DNA from: Candidatus Fibrimonadales bacterium
GTDB taxonomy: Bacteria; Fibrobacterota; Fibrobacteria; Fibrobacterales; Fibrobacteraceae
DNA length: 12,683 nt
Reading direction: 5' to 3'
Assembly: GCA_009777135.1 (NCBI GenBank)
Contig: WRMM01000031.1
Span: 1-12,683 of the forward strand
In this document: piece by piece, positions 1-5,743 of the stretch
How the letters are laid out: every line of letters begins with the position of its first letter
How positions within the stretch are numbered: the first letter of the stretch is position 1
Made by a program: the position numbers and the translations under genes
Notes under the pieces: generated by a model
Seen by the model: only the letters and a program-made list of their open reading frames with translations
Told to the model about the DNA's origin: nothing
Databases searched by the model: none

Positions 1-1
1 A

Positions 2-103
2 GACAGGCATGGAAATTTGGTTTGCCTGTTCCCGAATGAGTATCGCTTGAATTTAGCGGTAAAGAATTATTCCGAATTGGAGTTCAGCGCGGTATTTATA
101 TGA
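2..103 (+). CDS. C-terminal end of an unidentified upstream protein (partial)
   Basis: Frame 2 is open from the window edge for 33 codons to a TGA at 101-103. That TGA overlaps the hydF start as ATGA (100-103), the usual sign of translational coupling. The visible tail alternates polar and hydrophobic residues (RLNLAVK, then ELEFSAVFI), as in the last strands of a beta-rich domain or outer-membrane barrel. That reading is weak because only 33 residues are visible. I do not recognise the family. Its place directly before hydF could mean a hydrogenase-maturation partner such as HydE or HydG, but nothing in these residues shows it. Confidence 0.5.
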   Translation, partial: DRHGNLVCLFPNEYRLNLAVKNYSELEFSAVFI

Positions 104-1266
104 TTTCCAGGCTCCATATAGGCATATTCGGCAAAGTGAATAGCGGCAAATCTACTTTGCTCAATGCTCTCACATCGCAAGAAGCCGCTTTGGTTTCTAG
201 CGAAAAAGGCACAACAACCGATCCTGTTTACAAGGCAATGGAGATTAGCGGCATAGGTCCTGTTGTGTTTATTGATACCGCAGGTTATGATGACGATAGC
301 AATTTGGGAATTTTACGCATTGAAAAAACCAAAGATGCGGCAAAAAAGGCAGACATGGCGATTGTCATGTTCAGCGATACGGATATTGAGAAAGGAATAT
401 CATGGATAGCGGCTCTTAAAGAACAGAATGCTAAAATTATTGTTGTTGTTAACGATATGGAAAACAACAATGCCGCCGAAATTGCTTCCAAATTGAAATT
501 AAAATTGAACGAGCAGATTATAATTGCAAACGCATTGAAAAAACAAAATATTGAAGAGGTTAGAGAAGCCTTGATTAAAAATGCGCCAAGCGATGAGGAA
601 ATTGATATTACGGGAAATTTGGTTAGCGAAAATTCTCTGGTTATGCTTGTTATGCCACAGGATATTCAAGCTCCAAAAGGCAGGCTAATATTGCCGCAGG
701 TGCAAACAATTCGCGAGTTGCTGGATAAAAAATGCGTAGTTGTCAGTTGCGGCACGGATAAAATTGATGAAACTTTGGCCGTTTTGAGCAGAGCGCCAGA
801 TTTAATAATCTGCGATTCGCAGGCGTTTAAGATTGCAAGCGGCAAAAAACCAAAAGAAAGCAAGCTAACTTCTTTTTCCGTGCTTTTTGCCGCATACAAA
901 GGCGATATGGAAACTTTTTTGAATGGGGCAAAAGCGATTGGCAATTTGACAAAAGATTCGCATGTTTTAATTGCAGAAGCCTGCACTCATGCCCCGTTAA
1001 GCGAAGATATTGGCAGGGTGAAAATTCCCAATTTGCTAAAACAAAAATTTGGAAATTTGTCTGTAACAATTGTCAGCGGCATGGATTTTCCAAAAGATTT
1101 AAGCAAATATAATTTAATAATTCATTGCGGAGCCTGCATGTTCAACCGCAAATACGTTTTGTCGCGGATAGAACAAGCAAAGCGGCAATCCATTCCCATA
1201 ACAAACTACGGCATAGCAATTGCTCATTTGCAGGGGGTGGAGGTTACACAAACTCATTCGTCTTGA
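100..1266 (+). CDS. hydF: [FeFe]-hydrogenase H-cluster maturation GTPase HydF
   Basis: HydF is the cytoplasmic scaffold on which the diiron subcluster of [FeFe]-hydrogenase is assembled with HydE and HydG before transfer to the hydrogenase. The 388-residue length is normal. The N-terminal GTPase domain shows a P-loop (G11 to S18, GKVNSGKS), a TTT stretch at residues 38-40 and the G3 motif DTAG at 59-62. The G4 position reads N118-D-M-E121 instead of NKxD, a small oddity that could weaken guanine selectivity. The C-terminal cluster domain has the family signature: C295-x-H297, then H342-C343-x-x-C346, which binds a [4Fe-4S] cluster. The start is set by the ATGA overlap with the preceding gene. 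The last 23 bases overlap the tail of convergent rsfS. No hydE, hydG or hydrogenase gene lies in the window. Confidence 0.96.
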   Translation: MISRLHIGIFGKVNSGKSTLLNALTSQEAALVSSEKGTTTDPVYKAMEISGIGPVVFIDTAGYDDDSNLGILRIEKTKDAAKKADMAIVMFSDTDIEKGISWIAALKEQNAKIIVVVNDMENNNAAEIASKLKLKLNEQIIIANALKKQNIEEVREALIKNAPSDEEIDITGNLVSENSLVMLVMPQDIQAPKGRLILPQVQTIRELLDKKCVVVSCGTDKIDETLAVLSRAPDLIICDSQAFKIASGKKPKESKLTSFSVLFAAYKGDMETFLNGAKAIGNLTKDSHVLIAEACTHAPLSEDIGRVKIPNLLKQKFGNLSVTIVSGMDFPKDLSKYNLIIHCGACMFNRKYVLSRIEQAKRQSIPITNYGIAIAHLQGVEVTQTHSS

Positions 1267-1642
1267 CCTTTGCTTTCTTCTTCTTTGCAAAATCCTCTTT
1301 AGCAAGCTCAACTTTTTCTGCCTGGTTCCACAATTCGTCCAGAGCAATTTCTTCTCTGCGGCTTTGCTCAAACAGATGAACCATAATATCGCCGGCATCC
1401 AAAACTGCCCAGCGGGTTAGCTCCTTGTATTCTATGCCTGGCGGCTCGCCGCCGGCTTGCTTGCACGCTTTTTGCAATTCTGTTAAAATTGCCTGCATTT
1501 GCGCGCTGCTCTCGCAAGAGCCTACCAAATACCAATCCACAACGCTGGAAAGCTTTCGCAAATCCAAAAGTTCAACATTCTCCGCGCCAAACTCAAACAA
1601 AACTTGAGCTCCGATTTTCACGCTCGCAGGAAACCTTTTCAT
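1244..1642 (-). CDS. rsfS: Ribosome silencing factor RsfS (Iojap/DUF143 family)
   Basis: RsfS binds ribosomal protein uL14 on the free 50S subunit and blocks joining with 30S, lowering translation in stationary phase or starvation. The 132-residue protein shows the expected core: a DWYLVGSCESSAQMQAI segment (family pattern D-[YF]-x-[VIL]-x-[AG]-S-x-x-S-x-x-Q-x-x-A) and RWAVLDAGDIMVHLFEQ, followed by the EIALDELW helix. The C-terminus carries a lysine-rich tail (KKKKAKVK), which may contact rRNA. The start ATG at 1642 is preceded by AGAGAGG at 1649-1655, a good ribosome binding site. It overlaps the stop of the LytR_C gene as ATGA, so the two are translationally coupled; LCP/LytR-type genes commonly sit next to rsfS. 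The 3' end overlaps hydF by 23 bases in convergent orientation. Confidence 0.95.
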   Translation of the reverse strand: MKRFPASVKIGAQVLFEFGAENVELLDLRKLSSVVDWYLVGSCESSAQMQAILTELQKACKQAGGEPPGIEYKELTRWAVLDAGDIMVHLFEQSRREEIALDELWNQAEKVELAKEDFAKKKKAKVKTNEFV

Positions 1643-2034
1643 TGACTACCTCTCTTTAACACTTTTTTGTAATCTCTTCCTAAAAAAACAGTTGCGCTTA
1701 TATCTCCGCTAAGCGTATCTCGCAAAACTATAAAATTTTCTGTATCTAAAGCATCTTTTAGCCTATTATAGCCAATCCAATGCGGGTTGCGAATAGCTAC
1801 AATTGTTTCTTCGTAATTTGCCCATTGCGGGTCTGATTGCGCGCTGAGAATATCAAAGCCCTGAGTGCGCAAAACATCTCTTGCCTCTTGTGCAGCGCCA
1901 GGTATTCCGCAGCTGTTCAAAACCACTATCTGCCCGGGCACAGGCTCCATGCGAACCTCAGCCTTAGGCTTAAGCTCCTCTTCGCAGGCAAATAAAAACA
2001 TTGCCGCAAGCAGAAATTTCGCAAATTTACTCAT
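1639..2034 (-). CDS. LytR_C-domain lipoprotein
   Basis: A 131-residue predicted lipoprotein. The start is placed at the ATG at 2034 (MSKFAKFLL), because from there a short basic n-region, a hydrophobic core and a lipobox-like L-F-A-C17 follow. A longer open frame reaches 2178 but would put 48 unlikely residues before the signal peptide and overlap the divergent gene. The mature part matches the LytR_C domain: VVLNSCGIPGAAQEARDVLRTQGFDI, a middle part with regularly placed hydrophobics, and a C-terminal TVFLGRDYKKVLK strand. In LCP proteins this domain is a C-terminal, cell-wall-facing appendage; here it stands alone on a lipid anchor. The catalytic LCP domain is absent. It is coupled to rsfS by a 4-base overlap and lies 38 bases from a divergent lipoprotein gene. 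The domain assignment is fairly sure; the function is unknown. Confidence 0.85.
   Translation of the reverse strand: MSKFAKFLLAAMFLFACEEELKPKAEVRMEPVPGQIVVLNSCGIPGAAQEARDVLRTQGFDILSAQSDPQWANYEETIVAIRNPHWIGYNRLKDALDTENFIVLRDTLSGDISATVFLGRDYKKVLKRGSQ
1649..1655 (-). promoter_or_regulatory. Shine-Dalgarno sequence of rsfS
   Basis: On the minus strand this reads AGAGAGG, six bases before the rsfS ATG. It lies inside the coding end of the upstream lipoprotein gene. It supports the chosen rsfS start and contrasts with transcription-leading genes in this window, which mostly lack a recognisable Shine-Dalgarno sequence. Confidence 0.7.
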
Positions 2035-2072
2035 TTTCTTTTTGGAATTTAGTAAATTAGAAGCTGCAAACC
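2035..2072. promoter_or_regulatory. Divergent promoter region between two lipoprotein genes
   Basis: These 38 bases separate the starts of the LytR_C lipoprotein (minus) and the DUF4249-like lipoprotein (plus). A TAAATT box occurs on each strand: plus strand 2053-2058, 14 bases before the ATG at 2073; minus strand 2051-2046, 11 bases before the ATG at 2034. Either could be a -10 element and would leave only a very short leader. I see no convincing -35 box for either, and no strong Shine-Dalgarno sequence. Confidence 0.3.
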
Positions 2073-3392
2073 ATGAAAAGAAAATTACTCCTTTTTTTAT
2101 TGCTTTTTTCCTGCCAGGGACCTTGGAGCTATTACCCGGAAAATCCTGAAACCTATCAGGGAATATGGGTTTATGCATATATTGTTTCAGGGCGGCCTGT
2201 TAAAAACGTGTGTTTGGATAAGTTGCACTCGCTAAAAGAAGTTCGCATGCAAGGCTTTGCATTTTATGAGGAAGCAAATATAAAAATCTCGGGTTCATTC
2301 AACGGAAAAGACACGGCATTTTTTTTAGAGCCAGATATAGCTGACTATGCCCATAATCCCAACTGCTTTGTTGGTCCAAAAGACCTAATCGCAGATATAG
2401 GAAAAAATTATGAACTGGATATCTCAATAACTTGGGACAGCGCAGGAAGAAGAACAACTAGCGAATTTAATGCTTCAACATATATTCCGCAAAAATTCAA
2501 AATCCTAAGAGCCTACGATTTGCTAAAACAGCAATTCAAGCCAGGAGACACAATTGTATATTTGCCTGCGCCCATGGATTTGCAATCAAATTATTTTATT
2601 CCCGAATACAGCGACGATATAGGCTCAGTTCTTGTTACAATGGCTTATGGCCAAGACGTTTTTTGGGGCGAAAATTCCATTGACAAATTTATAGAGAATT
2701 TCACAGAAAGAAACGATACTGCTCGCAAAGCGCGATTTGACAACGGAAGAATTCTGATCTCTGTAGAAAACCAGCAATACTCAGATATGCCTAAAGCTAT
2801 AGACAGCATTCCTATTATGGGAATAAATATGCCTGCAATCGGGGAAATAAAATTGCTCTTTTACGCTTCCACACCGGATTATTTTAAATTTCAAAACACT
2901 TTTTTGCAAGGCGGTTCTGATAGCCGCATAAAACCCATTTACAATATTGAAGGCGGCGCAGGAATTTTTGCAGGAATGCTGGTTGATACTTTTGAGGTAA
3001 ATGTTGATACATTAAATTCCATTAAAGTTTATCCGTTTTTGGCTGCGCAAGAATATTATTGCAAAGATACGGACAGAGACGATAATGAATCCAATACGCC
3101 AAATTGGATACTTCATAAAGAATGCGTATGGTATTGGGACAAGCTAATCTGGGATAAAATTTCCACGCAGCCCATGCCCCCTTGGTATGAGATTCCTAGC
3201 GATAAACTGAGAGCAGTTCTCAGCGCAGAAGAATTTATCACTTGGTGCGAGCACAGATATTTTCCAATAGACAGATATCCGCCTTGCGGCTCTGCAATGG
3301 TTCGCTTTTCAAAAAGCAAAAACTCTCCCGTTTTAGACCGAGAGGTAAAAAAATGGTGCGAAGAGCATAAGGATGACCCGGAGTGTGGATAA
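2073..3392 (+). CDS. DUF4249-like lipoprotein
   Basis: A 439-residue predicted lipoprotein with a very short signal peptide: M-K-R-K, a run of leucines, then the lipobox L-F-S-C14. After it comes a beta-rich stretch with a construction typical of DUF4249 proteins: a WVYAYIVSGRPVKNV strand, an embedded ANIKISG strand, a glycine-flanked YELDISITWDSAGRRTTS hairpin, and later IYNIEGGAGIFAG, which resembles the conserved 'N-I-x-x-G-x-G-I-F' closing motif. DUF4249 proteins are known from Bacteroidota as outer-membrane lipoproteins of uncertain role. The C-terminal 100 residues (about 340-439) extend beyond that pattern and are rich in Cys and Trp, which suggests disulphides in an extracytoplasmic fold. 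The family call rests on pattern recognition, so treat it as moderate; lipoprotein status is well supported. It is followed after 19 bases by rmlB. Confidence 0.72.
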   Translation: MKRKLLLFLLLFSCQGPWSYYPENPETYQGIWVYAYIVSGRPVKNVCLDKLHSLKEVRMQGFAFYEEANIKISGSFNGKDTAFFLEPDIADYAHNPNCFVGPKDLIADIGKNYELDISITWDSAGRRTTSEFNASTYIPQKFKILRAYDLLKQQFKPGDTIVYLPAPMDLQSNYFIPEYSDDIGSVLVTMAYGQDVFWGENSIDKFIENFTERNDTARKARFDNGRILISVENQQYSDMPKAIDSIPIMGINMPAIGEIKLLFYASTPDYFKFQNTFLQGGSDSRIKPIYNIEGGAGIFAGMLVDTFEVNVDTLNSIKVYPFLAAQEYYCKDTDRDDNESNTPNWILHKECVWYWDKLIWDKISTQPMPPWYEIPSDKLRAVLSAEEFITWCEHRYFPIDRYPPCGSAMVRFSKSKNSPVLDREVKKWCEEHKDDPECG

Positions 3393-3411
3393 ATTTTTCT
3401 ACATTCAAAGC

Positions 3412-4383
3412 ATGAACATTTTAGTTACCGGTTGTTGTGGGTTTATTGGAGCCAATTTTGTTAAACTTGTTTTAAAAGAACGGCCAAATTGGAACATTGC
3501 GAATTTGGATGCCTTGACTTATGCGGGTAATATTGAAAATCTGAGAGATATTGAAGGCAATCCGCATTATTCTTTTTTCAAAGGCAACATAACCAGCGAT
3601 GAAGACATTTCTGCTGCGGCTAGTTTACTGCCTGGCAAGCTGGATGCCGTTGTGAATTTTGCGGCGGAATCGCATGTTGATAATTCCATAAAAAATCCAG
3701 GCGTGTTTATTCGCACTAATGTGGAAGGAACTTTGAAACTTCTGAAATATGCGCAAGAGAAAAAAACAAGATTTTTGCAGGTTAGCACGGATGAAGTTTA
3801 CGGAACGCTTGGAGAAACCGGGCTTTTTACCGAAGACACTCCTCTTGCGCCGAACAGCCCATACAGCGCATCAAAGGCGGCGGCAGATTTTTTGGCGCGC
3901 GCATGGAACGAAACCTACAAACTTGATACCGTTATTACCCGCTGCTCAAACAATTACGGCCCTTATCAATTTCCAGAGAAACTAATTCCGCTTGCAGTGA
4001 CAAATCTTATGCAGGGCAAAAAAATTCCTGTTTACGGCAAGGGCATAAATATCCGCGATTGGCTTCATGTGGAGGATCATTGCATGGGAATTTTGCTCGC
4101 TTTGGAAAAAGGAGAGGCGGGGCGAGTATATAACATTGGCGGAAACAATGAATGGAAAAACATTGACATAGCAAAAGAACTCGTTAAAATAATGGGCTTG
4201 TGCGAAGACAAAATTGAATTTGTAACAGACCGCTTGGGCCACGATTTGCGTTACGCCATAGATGCAACCCGTATTCGCAAAGAACTTGGCTGGGAACCAA
4301 AATACACGTTCAGCACAGGATTGCCAGAAACCGTAAAATGGTACAAAGAAAACGAGGGGTGGTGGAAACCTTTAAAAAAATAA
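3412..4383 (+). CDS. rmlB: dTDP-glucose 4,6-dehydratase RmlB
   Basis: RmlB converts dTDP-glucose to dTDP-4-keto-6-deoxyglucose, the second step to dTDP-rhamnose and related deoxysugars of surface polysaccharides. The 323-residue protein is an extended short-chain dehydrogenase. It has the NAD-binding TGCCGFIG near residue 6, an NFAAESHVDNS motif, the catalytic T126-D127-E128, the Y151-x-x-x-K155 pair, and NNYGPYQFPEKLIP and RDWLHVEDHC, which are specific for the RmlB subfamily. I placed the start at 3412 (MNILVTGC), because the frame's earlier ATG at 3373 would lie inside the preceding gene and add 13 residues with no homology pattern. It is somewhat shorter than the usual 340-360 residues. 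rmlA, rmlC and rmlD are not in the window. The 3' end overlaps the next gene by 46 bases. Confidence 0.94.
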   Translation: MNILVTGCCGFIGANFVKLVLKERPNWNIANLDALTYAGNIENLRDIEGNPHYSFFKGNITSDEDISAAASLLPGKLDAVVNFAAESHVDNSIKNPGVFIRTNVEGTLKLLKYAQEKKTRFLQVSTDEVYGTLGETGLFTEDTPLAPNSPYSASKAAADFLARAWNETYKLDTVITRCSNNYGPYQFPEKLIPLAVTNLMQGKKIPVYGKGINIRDWLHVEDHCMGILLALEKGEAGRVYNIGGNNEWKNIDIAKELVKIMGLCEDKIEFVTDRLGHDLRYAIDATRIRKELGWEPKYTFSTGLPETVKWYKENEGWWKPLKK

Positions 4384-5186
4384 GCCTCCTTTGCATAGCT
4401 TTGCTTGGGTGCGGCGGTGAATGGGAAAGCGGAACGATTGGGAAAGTTTCCTGTTCATTCGGTTCTTTTGATGATTTTTTGCCGGCATTGCGCAGGCCAG
4501 TTAAGATGGCTTCTGGGAATAATGGGAATCTTTATATTTTAGACGATTCTTATAATGTGCATTTTTATAAAAGGGATAATTTATACGAGTGCGCATTCAA
4601 TTTGGAAGAATCTTATTCTTTTAGCGGATTTCCCAGCGATGTTATTTCTGCGGGCAATAGTTTTTATGTTCAAGACATTGCGGAATTAAAGTCTTGGGAT
4701 AATAAAACGGTATGCAATGCCAGAAACGGAGTTTTTGCAATTCGCGGCAACGAACTTGCGGTTGGAAGCAATATGGGGCTTGAAGTTTGGAGCATAAATC
4801 CGTGCGCAAAAAATAGAGACGTGCCTTCGCAGAAGGTTTTTGCTTTAACGGCAACTGATAGCGAATATTTTGCCGCAGAAGGAATTTCAATGCCAATGAA
4901 CTTAACAATGCATGGCAGCTTTACTTACAGCGACCCGATGTCTCAAACCTCAGGCAATGAAAAACATTTCTGCTCCGCAGACAGGCTAGCAGCAAACAAC
5001 TACGGCGTTTACCTTTTAGACAAAACATGCAGAAAAATAGGCGTTTACGATAACCAAGCCGTTTGGCGAAAAACCCTAAGCCTAGACTCGCTAGGCATAA
5101 GAAACGTTTTAGACATAGCCCCAGCCGAATATTCATATATTTTAATTATGCATTCTAGCGGCGTTGTGAAGGTGAATGTAATGTAA
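4338..5186 (+). CDS. Predicted lipoprotein with beta-propeller-like repeats
   Basis: I do not recognise a named family. The protein is up to 282 residues with an N-terminal lipoprotein signal ending in A-L-L-G-C25. Two starts are possible: the ATG at 4338, which gives a long basic n-region (MVQRKRG), or a GTG at 4359/4362 next to a GAGGGG run, which gives a normal short signal. Both overlap rmlB. The mature part contains repeated units of two to four strands: NGNLYILDDSYNVHFYKR, GNSFYVQDIAELKSWDN, GNELAVGSNMGLEVWSIN, YGVYLLDKTCRKIGVYDN, and ILIMHSSGVVKVNV. This spacing of hydrophobic strands with 'G-x-x-[YV]-[VIL]-x-D/S-x-x-x-x-[VI]-x-[VY]-[WY]' is what WD40/NHL-type propellers look like. Several paired cysteines fit an extracytoplasmic location. 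It is probably co-expressed with rmlB. Confidence 0.7.
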   Translation: MVQRKRGVVETFKKISLLCIALLGCGGEWESGTIGKVSCSFGSFDDFLPALRRPVKMASGNNGNLYILDDSYNVHFYKRDNLYECAFNLEESYSFSGFPSDVISAGNSFYVQDIAELKSWDNKTVCNARNGVFAIRGNELAVGSNMGLEVWSINPCAKNRDVPSQKVFALTATDSEYFAAEGISMPMNLTMHGSFTYSDPMSQTSGNEKHFCSADRLAANNYGVYLLDKTCRKIGVYDNQAVWRKTLSLDSLGIRNVLDIAPAEYSYILIMHSSGVVKVNVM

Positions 5187-5201
5187 GGCAGCAGGGGCAG
5201 C

Positions 5202-5250
5202 ATCCTAATTGTCTGAACCAGGATTCTCAGGATTCTAGGATTGACAGGAT
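5202..5250 (+). repeat. Left arm of inverted repeat
   Basis: It begins with ATCCT, then GTCTGAA at 5211-5217, one base that differs between arms, then CAGGATTCTCAGGATT (5219-5234) and two further GGAT units. GGAT starts at 5221, 5230, 5238 and 5247, so the spacings are 9, 8 and 9 bases. The partner arm is at 5618-5666 on the other strand. Confidence 0.9.
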
Positions 5251-5266
5251 ATTTATAGATGATGAT

Positions 5267-5641
5267 TTGACATATAAGATTATTGGATGTGCCATAAAAG
5301 TTCATAAAACGCTTGGGAATGGATTTCAAGAGGTAATATACCAGAGAGCTCTTGCCATTGAGCTAAGCAAGGCCGGGGTGAAATTTAAGAGAGAAAAAGA
5401 GCAAATTATATATTATGAAAAATTTGAGATTGGAACTCGCAGGGCAGATTTTGTGGTAGAGAGCAAGGTAATAATTGAACTTAAAGCTTTGACGAATTTA
5501 GAGGAAGTTCATTTAGCCCAGGCGAAAAATTACTTAGAGGCATATAAATTACCAATAGGCCTTTTGATAAACTTCGGCGGCAAGAGCTTGGAATACAAAC
5601 GTATTTTCAGCAAAAAAATCCTAAAAATCCATAAATCCTGA
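5267..5641 (+). CDS. GxxExxY protein (PD-(D/E)xK nuclease-like fold)
   Basis: A 124-residue protein of the GxxExxY family. The name-giving motif is G19-F-Q-E22-V-I-Y25, preceded by the typical LTYKIIGCAIKVHKTLGNG. A nuclease-like core follows: D61 in RRADFVVE, then E71-L-K73, matching the D...(E/Q)xK pattern of PD-(D/E)xK enzymes. The biochemical role of the family is not established to my knowledge. The start is uncertain. The given one is TTG at 5267, but the family normally has several residues before this leucine, and here the frame is open upstream through IDRIFIDDD with no ATG, GTG or TTG in frame. So a rare start such as ATT (5240) or a lost N-terminus is possible. Both ends of the reading frame run into the flanking inverted repeats: QDSQDS upstream and KILKIHKS downstream. 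Confidence 0.85.
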   Translation: MTYKIIGCAIKVHKTLGNGFQEVIYQRALAIELSKAGVKFKREKEQIIYYEKFEIGTRRADFVVESKVIIELKALTNLEEVHLAQAKNYLEAYKLPIGLLINFGGKSLEYKRIFSKKILKIHKS

Positions 5642-5666
5642 GAATCCTGATTCAGACAAAAAGGAT
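5618..5666 (-). repeat. Right arm of inverted repeat
   Basis: Read on the minus strand it repeats the left arm: ATCCT, GTCTGAA, a variable base, CAGGATTCTCAGGATT, and two further GGAT units with the same 9-8-9 spacing. The differences from the left arm are mostly in the three-base spacers (TAT for CTA, TTT for GAC) and the outer flank. The last residues and the TGA stop (5639-5641) of the GxxExxY gene lie inside this arm. Confidence 0.9.
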
Positions 5667-5672
5667 AAAATT

Positions 5673-5701
5673 TTGCATAAGCCGTGGGATTTTGTTATAT
5701 T
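5673..5701 (+). promoter_or_regulatory. Putative cimA promoter
   Basis: TTGCAT (5673-5678) and TATATT (5696-5701) are separated by 17 bases, starting seven bases after the right arm of the GxxExxY cassette. The -10 matches the consensus at five of six positions; the -35 at only three. A TAAATT at 5729-5734, nine bases before the cimA ATG, is a possible second -10 box. There is no clear Shine-Dalgarno sequence before cimA. Confidence 0.35.
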
Positions 5702-5743
5702 TTTTAAACAATGTAAAAACGCATTTTCTAAATTATCCTTTCC

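Larger units (their letters stand above)
5202..5666 (+). mobile_element. Cassette of inverted repeats enclosing a GxxExxY gene
   Basis: Two 49-base arms in inverted orientation (5202-5250 and 5618-5666) match at 40 of 49 positions by my alignment and enclose a single open frame for a GxxExxY-family protein. The cassette is 465 bases long, fits neatly between the stop of the upstream lipoprotein (5186) and the cimA promoter (from 5673), and disrupts neither. No transposase, recombinase or obvious target-site duplication is visible, so calling it mobile is an inference from its terminal inverted repeats, compactness and position. The enclosed protein has nuclease-like residues and is the only candidate for a function in movement or maintenance. 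Confidence 0.5.

Noticed and set aside
2035..2178. An N-terminal extension of the LytR_C lipoprotein by 48 residues
   Set aside because: It would bury the lipoprotein signal and overlap the divergent gene's coding start; the ATG at 2034 gives a proper signal peptide.
5211..5250. Repeated GGATT units could suggest a CRISPR array
   Set aside because: Units are only 5-6 bases with 3-4 base spacers, and the block is mirrored by an inverted copy; repeats and spacers of CRISPR size are absent.
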